Notes: generated by a model from the sequence alone, not told the origin. Positions 1 to 11,691 are shown, numbered from the stretch's first letter. The stretch: DNA of 64,000 nt from Penelope pileata (GCA_013396635.1 WBMW01004109.1:120967-184966); one strand, 5' to 3'. Translations and numbers: made by a program.

Positions 1-152
1 AAAAAAAAAAAAAAATGTTTCTGATCTCAGTAGGTGGAGGGCTGATTGGTTGATTGGTTGCTGAGCCATGACTCTGCACTACCAGCAGCTTCACTCAGGA
101 GCAGGCAGGCACTCCTTGAGGCTGTGCCGAGGATCCATGCAGACTTTCAGTG
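1..152. other. Unique sequence with poly-A start
   Basis: The window opens with 15 A residues, followed by a short tandem motif (TGATTGGT repeated around 46-60) and otherwise unremarkable sequence. I see no gene. The poly-A at the very edge could be the tail of an element lying outside the window. Confidence 0.5.
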
Positions 153-457
153 CTCATAGAATTATAGGATGAATCATAGAATGGCTTGGGTTGGAAGAGA
201 ATTTAAGGATCATCAAGTTACAACCCCCCTGCCGCAGGCAGGGTTGCCAAACTCTAAATCTATTACTAGATCATGTTGCCCACAGCCTCATCCGATGTGG
301 ACTGCCAACACCTCCAGGGACACAGCATCCACAGCTTCTCTGGGCAGCCTGTTCCAGCACCTTACCACTCTCTCGGTTTAAAAACATTCCCCCTCGTCCT
401 ATCACTATCTACCCATGTAAAAAGTTGATTTATCTCCTGTTTATAATATCCCTTTAA
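153..457 (-). mobile_element. CR1 LINE 3' fragment, antisense
   Basis: The + strand starts with the complement of the CR1 3' end (AATCATAGAATGGCTTGG, then the GGAAGAGAATTTAAGGATCA block) and continues through the complement of the C-terminal coding and 3' region (GGGCAGCCTGTTCCAGCACC). The element therefore lies on the minus strand and is 5' truncated near 457, as is usual for CR1. The remnant protein frame is broken, so it is dead. Assignment to CR1 is secure; the subfamily is not determined. Confidence 0.88.
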
Positions 458-884
458 ATCTATCTCATCTGAGATAGCAGTGATACACTTCAAATGGGAT
501 GGGTGAATGGCTTAATCATAGATACAGTGGTAAAAATACTTGCAGGTCTTTGCTACCTGACACTACACCACAGTGGTTGAAGTCTCGGACAAGAGGAAGA
601 GGCCCAAAACATCTTACAAGATTATTTAAGTCAGTGGTGCCAGAACTCCTCTGAAGACCAAGCAACAAAATGTAGATTGCTTTCCAGCTGCACTGATGAT
701 GGTGTTTTAACTTGGTTTGAAGAGAGTCAGTATGCTGGATAAATAGATGCAGCTGTCAAGATCAGCCCTCCACCAGAGCTTGTATGTAACATTCTCCAGC
801 AACTCAGCCCACCATAATAAGACCAACATAATAAGACTGTGCATTGTGTGCAACATTTTCTTTAAAAAAAAAAAAATCGATTTC

Positions 885-915
<31 letters not shown>

Positions 916-1467
916 CATTACAAAGATTTTTACTCCACCTTCCTTGTTTCTGTTTTAGCAGCCTGGACTAAGTATGTATATTTCTCTTGTCAAATCTTAG
1001 GGGATCTTTAATTTGTGGTAAATGTCTTGAGAATGAGATATTTTTCTTTCTTTTTGTAATGCATATTCAGACTAAGTAGGATAGATGCTGATATTTTTTC
1101 CCCATCTGCAAAAAAATGAAAAATAATAACCTATTAAACTATTGCATAGATAAGACCAGACCATATTTAGGAAATTAAATAATACCTTCACATTTTCTTT
1201 TTATGAATGTTTTTGTTGTCACCTTTTTTCCTAATAAATAGTCTATTAGGTGATATAGAGTTCTAAGTAAGTATTTACAAGTCAAATAAAGCACCGTCTT
1301 TCTTTTTCCTGTAACAGAAACATCACTGAACAAAAGCAGAAAGAAAAAAAAAACTCTGAAGTAGAGCACATATTTTTATACACAGAAGGTTGCCATTTGG
1401 AAGACAAATAACTTCAGCTTATCCTCTTTCTTTTCCTAGACAGATAAATTTAACAGATGTGAACACT
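458..1467. other. Non-genic stretch with A/T tracts
   Basis: No gene is recognised. The main structure is a cluster of homopolymers: 13 A (864-876), a short TCGA/TTTC linker, then 16 T (885-900) immediately followed by 15 A (901-915). The rest is AT-rich unique DNA. An old unrecognised repeat at about 500-830 cannot be excluded because that part is less AT-rich. Confidence 0.5.
885..915. repeat. T16-A15 palindromic homopolymer pair
   Basis: Sixteen T are followed directly by fifteen A, a self-complementary tract able to form a hairpin or cruciform. A second A tract (864-876) lies just upstream. This could be two retroposon tails joined head to head, or simple slippage; neighbouring sequence does not decide. 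Lengths may be inaccurate because homopolymers are error-prone. Confidence 0.8.
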
Positions 1468-1982
1468 CATAGAATCATAAACATTGGAAAAGACCATTAA
1501 GATCATCTAGTTCAACTGTCAACCCATTACCACCTTGTCCACTAAAACATGTACCTCAGTGTCACATCTACCCCTTTCTTGAAAGCCTCACCAGAGCTAT
1601 AGTACAGGCGGATGATCACTTCGCTGTTCCTGCTGTCCACACGATTTCTGATGTAGGTCAGGATGCTGTTGGCTTTCTTGGCCACCTGGGAACGCTGCAG
1701 GTTCATGTTCAGCCAGCTGTCAACTAACACCCCCAGATCCTTTTCCTCTGCACAGCTTTCTGTCCACTCTGCCCCAAAGCCTGTAGTGATACATGGGGTT
1801 GTTGTGACCAAAGTGCAGGACCTGGCACTTGGCCTTGTTGAACCTCATCCCATTGGCCTCATCCCATTGATGCAGCATATTCAGATCCCTCTGAAGGACC
1901 TTCCTACCCTCAGGCAGATGAATACTTCCTCCCAACTTGGTGTCATCTGCAAACTTACTGAGGGTACACTCAATCCCCTCAT
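1468..1982 (-). mobile_element. CR1 LINE fragment, antisense, internally deleted
   Basis: It begins with the complement of a CR1 3' end (TCATAGAATCATAAACATTGG) and ends in the complement of the reverse-transcriptase segment coding for the GMRFNKAKCQVLHFGHNNP region. About 120 bp from the 3' end, near 1590, the sequence jumps from the extreme C-terminus (EAFKKGVDVTLRYM) to the RT region (EEKDLGVLVDSWLNM, KKANSILTYIRNRVDS). The intervening segment, which in CR1 carries RATRMIKGLEH-like and RGNGLKL-like blocks, is absent. The element is 5' truncated at about 1982. Confidence 0.9.
1591..1935 (-). pseudogene. CR1 ORF2 reverse-transcriptase C-terminal relic
   Basis: Two overlapping minus-strand frames carry CR1 ORF2 signatures. 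One reads LQRDLNMLHQWDEANGMRFN and KAKCQVLHFGHNNP (1720-1935). The other reads AEEKDLGVLVDSWLNM followed by VAKKANSILTYIRNR (1542-1811). Passing from one to the other requires a frameshift near 1790. This is the region after the catalytic palm of a non-LTR retrotransposon RT. It lacks the endonuclease and the catalytic YADD box and cannot be functional. Confidence 0.85.
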
Positions 1983-3680
1983 GAGAAAATTATCTCCTCC
2001 TGAGAAAATTATATATGAATGAACTAATCTGAGATTATTACCATAACAATTCTGAAGTTTTCTTCATTTACTTCTTGCAGTCATTCAATTTGTTCAAATC
2101 TCTGCAATGTCTAAGAAGCTGGAGATTATAAGGAAAAGATGCATATTTTCAGAAAGAGTATACTGTCTATGCCAGCTCATTCTAGACTAATTTGAAGAGA
2201 ATCAATTCTGCATTAAAGATATAATTAAGGACAGATTATTTCAAAGGGTTTGCTTACAGTAAAACTAACCTACTGTTATGAGTAATATGGTTAAACTGAT
2301 TTGTACATCGTATCTATCTTCCATCCAAATGATCTAATCCCTTCTGTTAAAACTGGAATAGCGGGTAAAACAACTCAAGTGTGAAGACAAGAACAAAGTG
2401 TGCCTTCAGAGGACTTTACTTAGGTGAAGTGGAAAGCAGTAAACCAGCGATAACCAGAATTGCATCAGGGCATTGAGGAACAACCCGAGGTAACAAAAAT
2501 ATTTCTCATACTATTTGATGAAAAAGAAAACACTTTTTCTCTCTCTAGATACGGAGACACATAGCTGAGCAGTTAAATGAAAATATTTTCCAAATGAACT
2601 TGATGTTAAAAAAAAAAAATAAAGAGAGAAAGAATGAAGAATGAAAGAACAAGACTCCACCTTTGCATTGTTATGGCTTTCCTAGATAGGCTAAAAATGA
2701 GATCTAATACTATTATAAAATCTTCCTAAGCAAAACAGAAACTGTTGTACTACTGATTTAAATTCTGATTCTCCTGAAGTCTGAAGGAGTTTTAGAATTT
2801 ACCAGCTTAAATTTAACTTTAATGGCTTAAATTTAAAATTCAGTAATGTAATTGGGACTTAGATATTCTTCTGTGTGAGGAAAAATGGCAACTAATGGGA
2901 AATCAAATATTCTTTGTCCTACAGACCTCCATGAAGGACTCTTTTCAAAACCAATTGACTGTTGATAACCTGGGATAAAAAATCTTTCCCCTCAATGTTC
3001 AGCAATATAATAGAAACTGTGGAAACAGTACTCTTCATTAGCAGGTGAGTTTTAATAACAACCACATTAGTATTCTAAATGTACTCTGCATTTATCTGTT
3101 ACCATAATAACTTTAATATGAATCGGTTTGAAATGAACAGACACATTAATGTGTCCACATTAATCTGTGAAAGGTGACATTTGATTTCCTGTTTCCTGAA
3201 GTTTTATGTTCAACACATATTGATTTGTGGAGCTGATGGCCAGAGTATTGTTTTCATTTCTTGCTTTACATATCCTTATTTACCAAAAGCAGAAATAAAC
3301 CAATTAAGTGTTCTGTTGAGATCAGTCTAGAAATCATATTTAATATTCTTCACCTATTTTTGTACTTTATTTACTTAAAACTCTCATTTTTTAAAAAGGC
3401 AGTCAACCGATGACAAGATAAACTATTGAAACAAAAAATCCAAGAGATGTCTGTAACATTTTCAATGTGACATTTATTTTAAATAAATGTTTTACTGAAT
3501 CAGTAAATTGAGAAGTAAATATTTGAAAGCCAGGCCTAGATACATTAGATGAAAAAGAATTATCCCTGAGGAAAAGTGCTTTAAAATAACCTTCCCAGGA
3601 AGAAAAATTCTTACTAACCACATCTTTTTTCTCCTTAAAGACAGTAAGCAAAATAGCATCATAAAAGATGAACTCACTAA

Positions 3681-3710
3681 TAGAATTTACCTTTTTCTAG
3701 GTAAATTCTA
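3681..3710. repeat. Perfect inverted repeat, 12-bp arms
   Basis: TAGAATTTACCT (3681-3692) is followed by a 6-base loop TTTTCT and the exact complement AGGTAAATTCTA (3699-3710). No flanking features suggest an RNA gene, and the arms are too short for a microRNA precursor unless the pairing extends with mismatches. Confidence 0.85.
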
Positions 3711-6422
3711 AATCAAAAAGATAGAGCTACAGATACACTTGTCCTTGAAAATCAATTTTATAAATATATATATATGGGTTAATTTAAGTGACTTGATCTT
3801 ATGCCCCGATTTTATGTTGCTACCAGTAGAAAAGGAATAGCAACATCCCAAGTAGGAAACACACTCAAGGCCAGGTGCCCCACTGTGGTACAAGTTGCTA
3901 TACTCCAGGAGAACAGTTGCACTTCATCATACCAGAAGTGATTGATAGCTTTGCCCTATGAAGTGACTTTGTGGTTACAAGTGCATATGATCATCGTAAG
4001 TCATTGTACCAAATGCTTCCTTTAATGTCAAACAGGATTCTGGTTCTCCTGTGAAAATGTTGTGAAGGAGCTCATGGAGCTTTGAAAGTTCTAAGCATCC
4101 ATCAGGAAAAAAATAAGTTAACAAAGCTTCAAGTTTGGATACCAAAATGTAAATTATTCACTAGTCATGGATGTATATTTCAGTAATCTAAATGTTCACA
4201 TTTACTGTACGTGTCTACATGCAAGTAGGTGTAAAGATGCTTAAAAGAAATTTACAGTCATGTTATGCATTTGATTTACATGCGTTTAATTTTAGATATA
4301 AAAATGTCCTCTAGTTAGCAAGTCATTTTAACTAGTTCTTATGAGAAGACAGAAATACTTTCTTCTCTATTTGACTCTATTTACAGTTTGCTCAAAGCTA
4401 TCAGATAGAACTTGAACTTTACAGAAGATGGCTTTTATTTTACAACCCCAACATGTAAAATCCAAATAAAAGGATCATCTTTCTTTTGTTTTCTTTTTGT
4501 TTTTTTTCCCCCTCCAGAAACAGAAACACTATGAGATTAATATGATATTAGCAAAAAAAATCTAAACACTGTGGATTTCTGATCTCTTTCCCCTTTAGCT
4601 GCATCCTGGAAAAGAGCTGTATATTTTTACTGAAGATTTAGAACAGATGAACCATTTAATGTCAGGATAATCAAGGTGAATGATAACTTTGGACGGTAGT
4701 ACTACAGTATCCCTACTGGAATAGGGATGTGATTGTTTTAAGACGTGCAGTTTTCTTGTAGCTAATCAATCTAATGTCACTAAAGGCAATGTTTCCTATA
4801 AAATGGGAAACGCTATCACTCAGTTTTAGTGTATTTCATAGAATTTACTGTGCAACTGTAAATACATTTAATAAGAGTTTGACAAATAAGCAAATCTTAT
4901 GTGACATTTTTACCCTCTAAATAAACTCGTGAATCCATTCAATGGGGTACGTTATATTGCATTGATTTTAGCAAAAATAAGACATTTACAATTTCAAGAT
5001 AAATAGCTTACTGGAATTAATAAACAAACAAGCATGGTGTTTAATAGTGGACTATAGCAAAATACTCATTTTTTTCAGGTCCAGATAATAAATCCCAATG
5101 TTTTCAAGATAATGTTTTTCTTTGACTGAGTACTCAGTGTGTAGTATATAACATGTACATCTGAAATAGTAATATAGCAGTGTTGGTCTCTCAAATGATC
5201 TGGATAGATCACTGGTGCAGAAAATAAATACCAACCCCCCACAAATCTAAGGTGAAAAAAATTAGGCTGAAAACCTGAAAACCATACCTCTTCTACTTGA
5301 ATTATAGAGATTAGTGTGCCTCTAAGAGCACTAGCACTCTAACAGGGTATGAATAAAATATATTTTCTTCTTTTTTTATTAAAATGGTTGTTTCTATTGT
5401 TTCTGCTTTCTTAGACTGACTCAGCAACCCTTGTTTCCATTCTTTTTTAAAGCTTCATGTATAGCTCCCTCTGACACACTTGTTAGAAAAGCAAATACGT
5501 TTTCATAAAACAGCAGAAATTCTGTTAGCTTTCTAGAAAGCTTTAACAGAGGTTCTCTTTTCCAATTTGGAGAAGAAATTCGTATAAATAAATTAAACTA
5601 TTAATCCAATAACTCTTTAGGATACTATTAAAATTAATTTTAAAAAATCAGTATCTGATATAGAGCACTTATAGATTGTGTTTTGCTTTCTTTTCTGTTT
5701 CAATTTTAAGAGAATAGGATTATGTGCCTAATGAAGAGGACAAATCTGTTGAGATTAAGGAAGCTGATAATTTCTTTAAAAATGAGCAGCAGGAGGGGAA
5801 ATTAAGATTTTAATTTTACGAGTATAATGACTTTTCCTAAATCCAGTAATAACAAAACAGGTTTTAGAGGTGTCTTTGTAAGAGTTTTTAATTCAGAATT
5901 TCATAGGAACAGATTGGAACATTTAAATGTTCTTAAAAACGAAATTCTTAAAACAAGTGTGGTCTCTAAAATTGGTACACATCAATGATATTTCAAGTAT
6001 GGAGGTTACTTAGTTCTCAGATGAGCAGTTGTAACTGCAGAAGTTTTCTGATTTCATTGCAAAGTCAGATAGCTCAATTCAAATGATAGTGGTATTGAGA
6101 TCTGCATTTCAAATAGAGATATTATATTTTTCCCATGTCCAACCCTAAGAAAGTCACAACTCACAACACTAGACAGAACATTTCAGACATGAAAACTAAG
6201 GTATCACATACAAATGTACTTTGATAGCCCATTCATATCAATGCTAATTGTGATTTTATCAACAATAGCCTCTATGAATCTTCCAACAGGAGTCATAGTT
6301 GCTGATGGAATAAAGAAAGCCCTTGTAACATTGAATTCCTTCCAGATGTTTTTAGGTGCAAAAATGTTTGTTCAATAAGGGCTTGATGTGTAAGTCAAAG
6401 GAGGTCATTAAGAAAACATGAT

Positions 6423-6462
6423 TTTTCACCAAAGGTGAAAAGTGAAAGGCACCTAGGTGCCT
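6423..6462. repeat. Two adjacent short hairpins
   Basis: TTTTCACC / GGTGAAAA with an AAA loop (6423-6441) is followed five bases later by a perfect 16-bp palindrome AGGCACCTAGGTGCCT (6447-6462). Function unknown. CTAGGTG recurs just downstream (6463-6469), so the palindrome may have arisen by local duplication. Confidence 0.8.
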
Positions 6463-7090
6463 CTAGGTGGAAAAAATAATCCTTTTTAGTTAACATGAGC
6501 TTCATCTACTTTATTTTAAAATAAATCTACAATATTGATATCTTAAGGATATACTTAATGAAGTGATTTCTATTATTTTCTCTACGGGGTCGAATTCTAT
6601 ACAAAGAAAATGATAAGAAAAAAAAACTGATGCTATGTTTTAACTATAGAACTTGAGGTACGAAAAAGCAAAGAAAAGTATCTTTGGTAAGATGACCCAG
6701 GTGTTGGTCTCAGCTGATAAAGGAAAGGAAGGGGAGGGGAGATATTTGTTTTAGAAATGCAGGATATCCAACAAAAATTAGTATTTGTAGTCTGGCCTTG
6801 TGTGACAGTACTGAGAATAATGTTGCTATAAACAGGTCCTTGTACAGGCGGATCAGGTCAGAACCCGTTCCTGAGATCCACCCCCTACTGCAGCTCATTA
6901 TTTCACAGTTGGAGAAAGAACGGAGAAAACCAAGTTGGATAAGTTTTTGCTCTCAGTTCTGATCATTAACTTGGAAGAAACTGGCCTCTGTAAATGAAAA
7001 ATTCTTCTTCACTTCTTCCAGACAACATGCATATTTATAAAACTAGGGTTTCACTTTCTGCAGACCAATAAAAACCAAACTATGATATTT

Positions 7091-7650
7091 TGAGGGCTGC
7101 TCCGAAACTAATGCCTTACAATTTATTAAGTGGGCCCATGACATTAGAGGTGGATGTTGGTGGTATAGCAGTAGAGGTTGAACATTCCTGCCAATATTCC
7201 ATTACATTTGGTTGCCATGCAACAGACAGCAGTAGAGGGACAGTCTGACAAAATGGCGTCTGACATGGAAGAGCGCATGAAACAAAGCTGTGGAATTGAA
7301 TTCCTCCATGCACTCATTGACATTCATCAGATTGCACCCATTGACATTCATCGATGCTTGCTGAAAGTTTATGGAGACCAAACAGTGGATATGAGCACAG
7401 TGAAGCTGTGGGTGGTGCATTTCAGCAATGGCGACAGCAACAGTGGGTCTCCTCTGCTAGTGAAGACGTTTACAGGTTAAGTGTGAAGGTTCTTGTTCAT
7501 CACTGGCAAAACTGCATAGCTAATGGTGTTGACTATGTCAAAGAATAACATTCTGTAGCTGAGAATTTGCTCTATCAAATACTGTTATTTTACTTTTTGT
7601 AGTATTTTCCAGGGAAATAAATAAGAGGCATTACTTTCCGAGTGACCTAT
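7091..7650 (+). mobile_element. Galluhop-type mariner, internally deleted
   Basis: The left end GAGGGCTGCTCCGAAACTAATGCCT and the right end AGGCATTACTTTCCGAGTGACCT are imperfect terminal inverted repeats, matching over about 22 bases with a few mismatches. Inside are the start of the transposase gene and, directly after it, the 3' end of the element. The element is about 560 bp against roughly 1.25 kb for a full copy, so the central catalytic part is missing. Such short copies are non-autonomous and depend on transposase from elsewhere. TA target duplications are plausible at the ends but hard to prove in this AT-rich flank. Confidence 0.88.
7178..7480 (+). pseudogene. Mariner transposase N-terminal relic
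   Basis: An open frame of 100 codons. Residues from about 26 onward (KMASDMEERMKQSCGIEFLH) correspond to the start of the Galluhop transposase, and IDIHRCLLKVYGDQTVDMST is part of the first helix-turn-helix. The first 25 codons are element 5' UTR read in frame. After VVHFSNGDSN the frame enters sequence from near the 3' end, marking the internal deletion junction at about 7440. No catalytic aspartates are present. The coding gene cannot make an active enzyme. Confidence 0.8.
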
Positions 7651-9660
7651 GTATAATTTCACTTGTGGTGGGTTGAATCCTGAGAGCTTGTGCAGTTTAT
7701 GACAGGAGGACTGATAACAAGTAAAGACATACAGGAAACGCTTTTAGAGTTTCCTAACTTAATTTGGGAGTGAAATATGCTCCAATACGATTTTCAGAAG
7801 AGGACAATATCTTTTCCAAAGTGATAATCCCCTTTAACTCTTTAAGCAGAACCCAACTATCATCAGAGTAAAAAATAACCACTTGCAAATGCTTTAATAT
7901 TTTTTATAATAAAATCAGCATCTTTTCTCAAAATTCCTAAAAGAGCCTTACAGGTATCTGTATCATTCTGAACATCCTGAACATTTTAAGTTCTGTTTTT
8001 ATCTTGCCTTTAAAGTGCTTCAGTTTTCATTTTCAACATATTTATGCAAGGACAGTAACAGTCATAACCTCTAATTTTACTTGCAAGATATTTATCTCCT
8101 AAATCCATATGCAAATACATATGGAAAAAAATTAAATTAAATTAAAGATATCACTCTTATAGGAATCTAGTTCTGTGTTTGGAACCGAGAAGTTGGCATA
8201 TTTCATCAGACAACAGGCTCAGTAAATCGCATAACCTGCCTAAAGCTGAGTCCATCATTACGTTTTCTCTAAGCAATATATTTCCTCTGCTGCATCCCAG
8301 AAATGAATGCATTCAAGTACAACAATAATATAGTGCAACATATGGGAGAGAAAATCCTTCTCAAGTCTTAAAGCATGAGATTTGCTTTTCATTGTGCACA
8401 TAACAACAAATGTGTCTTGAAGTCTAATTAGAGTGTCTGACAGGATGACCTCCATTTGTAATAAGTTTCACAGAGGCAACTTGTTGCTGCCATGGGATTT
8501 TGTTTAATTTTATTTTTTTCTAATAATACTAATTCTGAGTGTCTATCAGTCTTTTCTAGTAATATAGTATAATGTGATAGAATGCCAGGCAGATTAGGTT
8601 AAAACATGGAAATTTCATCTATTGAGTTTAATTTGCTCCTACTATAACTCTGTCTTTGTTTGCTGTTCTTTGTCTCAGAATGTGCTAGACCTGAGTCTGA
8701 ACTAACCCCGTTAGTTTTGATTTCCTTTATGAAACAAAACTAGAAGTGTTATTTCTGACCCTGAATTGAAAAAAAAAAAGAAAGAAGGAGACAAACAAGA
8801 GTTCCCTCACAAACATCTTCTTTCTGTAATCTCTTTCTTCAGTTACTATACAATAAGGTTTTGTGGAAATTGTCCCATATTTTCTCTGACTAGGAATATC
8901 TGCAAAGGTTTGCTTTCTTTTCACACTTTGACACTGTCAATATTATCTTCAAGAGTTCACAAAATGTGTTTAGGTCACATATTCATAGTTAATACTTGTG
9001 AACATATTTCAAGTACCGTAGAAGGATGTGACTTGTTAACAACTTATTTTCCTTGACGAGCTTGCTGCATTGCAGGTGAGGTGAAGAATTCTGTGAGGAG
9101 AGAAAATTTCACATTCCACAAGTTAGTGAACACACTGTCATGAGGAGAGAGACTAGAAGAAGCGTTAAGTGTCACAGTCAATCCACAGAGCTGGTGTGAG
9201 GTTTTCTGAAACCTAGAACGCGAAGATGTGGTAGGAAAGCAGAGGAATTGTTTTTAACCTACCTTTTTTCTATTATTTCTCATCTCCAGTTCTTCTTATT
9301 TATAAAAGCTCTTGTTTCGATTCCTGTTCTAATAGAAAGATGGCTTTATGTTGTCAAAGCCCTTTGATGTAAACTTGAAATAGAAGCAGAGCTATCTCAA
9401 GTGTTTAGGGTCCATAATACTATCCCTGAAGAGAAATATGAGTTCTTTTCTTTCCTTCAGTATATACTACATAAAAATAACTAACTAAATAATCCTACAT
9501 TTCATGTTGAGAGAGTTTGTCTGCCAGGGGACATCTTCCCTCTATCTCTGCTTCTTTTGGAGCCTAGCCAATTCACTTTGTCCTTCTGTCTCTCTGCCTG
9601 CAGTGATGGTCTTCTATCCAAGGACTTCATCCACTTCTCAATCACAGAAAGGGTTCTCAT
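7651..9660. other. Unique AT-rich DNA, no gene seen
   Basis: Two kilobases without recognised genes or repeats. A short A/G-rich tract lies at about 8769-8788. Frames of up to 96 codons around 8766-9056 show no domain and begin in low-complexity lysine codons. Confidence 0.5.
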
Positions 9661-10064
9661 CTGTGGTAGGCTGACTTCTGCCCACAGCTAAGTTCCATAA
9701 TGCATCTTGCAACAAGATGGGGCAAAAGAACTACAAGGGCAAAAATGAGAGAAAGGGTGGATCAAGATGACGATAGGTAAAGCTACATGCACAAGCAAAG
9801 CAACATGAAGCATTCATTCACTACTTCCGGCTGGCAGGCAGATGTTCAGCCATTTCCAAGTAAGCAGGGACCATCACATGTAACAGTTACTTGGGAAGAC
9901 AAATGCTATAACTTTAAACGTCATTCCTTCCTTGTTCTTTCCCCCAGCTTTCATTGGTGAGTACTGTGTTGTATGGTATGAGATATCCCTTTGGTAAATT
10001 TGGATCAGCCATCCTGGCTGTGTACCATCCCAGCTTCTTGTGCACCCCCAAGACTAGTACCAGT
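9661..10064 (-). mobile_element. Avian ERV LTR remnant, antisense
   Basis: Read on the minus strand, 10063-9950 matches the U3 core shared by the other LTRs in this window (CAGGATGGCTGATCCAAATT..AAAGGGATATC.CATACCATAC). It is followed by the R/U5-like part (GTAACTGTTACATGTGATGG, CTGCCTGCCAGCCGGAAGTA). The outermost part, TAGCTGTGGGCAGAAG.., resembles the usual LTR 3' end. No internal retroviral genes adjoin it, so it is a solo or truncated LTR. It is diverged and lacks recognisable target duplications. The placement of the ends is approximate. Confidence 0.75.
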
Positions 10065-10485
10065 AAGTTTTCATCTTGAGGTCAGAAGGCATAATTGTTG
10101 AAACCTCAAGATCATTGCAAACACATACCACCTACATTTCTGGAGTTGAGATCCAATGCTGTTTATGATTCATTTTCTCAGAGGCAGAGGATTCATTTCC
10201 CCAGTGATAACTAGTAGTTAAGAATCTGATGAAAAAAGCAACTGCTCTGCTTTTCCACTGAATGAAAGACTTCACAATGTATGATGCATTTTTTAGCCCT
10301 TCTATCCAGAATTTGAGACAGTAAGTGTTCCTGTAATAATATCTGTAAGGTGAGAGTATCAGAAAACCCCATAAAGCACTGAGGAACTGCATTAGTTTAT
10401 ATAATAGCAGTTCTTCTGTTAAACAGTATAATTACAAAAATCGGAGCTGTTTTTAAATCCTATGAACATTTTATTAGGAAAGGAG

Positions 10486-10536
10486 AAGGGGAANNNGAAG
10501 GGAAGGGAAGGGAAGGGAAGGGAAGGGAAGGGAAGG
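10486..10536 (+). repeat. GGGAA microsatellite with unresolved bases
   Basis: Tandem GGGAA/GAAGG units run from about 10497 to 10536. NNN at 10494-10496 interrupts the repeat near its left edge. The true repeat number is uncertain because an unresolved gap inside a tandem array usually hides missing copies. Confidence 0.92.
10494..10496. other. Three unknown bases in a microsatellite
   Basis: NNN at the left edge of the GGGAA array. The array length is therefore unresolved. Confidence 0.95.
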
Positions 10537-11527
10537 TTGTAGCACCAAGTTTCTAAAGGATTATCTCCATTTTGTAACCATATAGGCCTAAAGAGAACAT
10601 GCTTCACATTTAGCACACTACTCCAACTGCTCCACTGCTCCACACAAATGATATCTATCAGTGAATACAATCCAAGGGTTTATAGATAATTTTTGATAGC
10701 TATTGCAAAATCCACGATGTAAGAAATAAGACTGCATATATACTTAATGTTTTGTCTCATTTCTGAATTTAAGCTGTTCAGATTTGCTGAACTCTTTTGT
10801 TAGTGATTTTATTGTTTGTTTCTGTGCTTTCTGTGTCTTGTACTATACAGACGTGCAGTGATATATATAACTAGCTGTTTTCCTGGGTATCAGTCCTACT
10901 GATATGAGATAATTGGGTGACAGAGACAGAGGATAAATACATGTTCACTATAGTCAGTTGTCAGTTGCTTAGGAAATAAAATATTTTTTTTTCCAAGTCT
11001 TTGCTGTTACTCTGAACTTTGCCAGTCACAATGGCTAATGCACACTTCTGGAGTACTTAAAATGAAAAGAAGCTTGACCTGGAGAAAAATGAAAGTTTCC
11101 ACTTAAAAAAGGCAAATTGTACAAGTTCTGTTTTGATGGAAAATTTCTTACCCAATTCTAATGACAGGCTATCAGACTAACTAAAATACACACTGGAAAA
11201 GCATATCTGCAAGATGTAGGTGATTTAGCTTTGTAACAGTAAGTCGTCAGATACAGACGTGTTGGAAAGCTGGTCTTTAACCATATCAGTCTTTACTTAT
11301 ATATTAGATTTAAATACAGGTTATTTTAAGAGTAGCATCTGACAACTTCTGTATGTTAATATAAAACACAGGAAATTCTATACCTTTAGAGGAAAAGGCA
11401 ATATAGTTACCTTGAACAAAGAATGAAGTTATATTACTACTATTTTCTCCATCTACTTTGTAGTGTTATGTCTAAATTAGGAGATAATCAAAAAATAATT
11501 AGAAAAAAAAAAACCTCCTTAGTACAG

Positions 11528-11690
11528 TGTTATCGGTTGGCTCAGCAGATAGCTGAGTTCCACACAGTTATTCACTCACCCTCCCCCCTCCCCAAATGGG
11601 ACGGGGGAGAGAAGTAGAGAGATATGCAGTAAAACGCGTGGGTTGGGATAAATGCTATTTACTAAAATAGTAAAGAGATCAAAAGAAATA
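11528..11690 (-). mobile_element. Avian LTR 3' part, antisense, cut at an N
   Basis: On the minus strand this reads GGGATAAATGCTATTTACT (complement of TAAATAGC.TTTATCCCA), then the CTCCCCC block and the 3' end. It matches the last about 160 bp of the complete LTR at 49347-49890, including the TAAATAGCGTTTATCCCA segment, so both belong to one subfamily. The match stops exactly at the single N at 11691. In the complete copy the next sequence is a TA-rich microsatellite and then the rest of the LTR, so about 380 bp is missing or was not assembled. Confidence 0.82.
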
Positions 11691-11691
11691 N
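11691..11691. other. Single N at the broken edge of an LTR
   Basis: Lies exactly where the antisense LTR at 11528-11690 stops matching the complete LTR at 49347-49890. Confidence 0.9.

Larger units (their letters stand above)
1983..7090. other. Unique AT-rich DNA, no gene seen
   Basis: About 5.1 kb without a recognisable gene or dispersed repeat. Small structures present: a perfect 12-bp-arm inverted repeat at 3681-3710, a pair of adjacent hairpins at 6423-6462, and short A or T runs. Open frames are below about 85 codons and lack recognisable domains. Confidence 0.55.
10065..11527. other. Unique DNA with one microsatellite
   Basis: No gene recognised. It contains the GGGAA microsatellite with three unknown bases at 10486-10536, and AT-rich unique sequence on either side. 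Confidence 0.5.

Noticed and set aside
1663..2022. 119-codon + strand frame as a gene
   Set aside because: It is the antisense reading of the CR1 fragment at 1468-1982.
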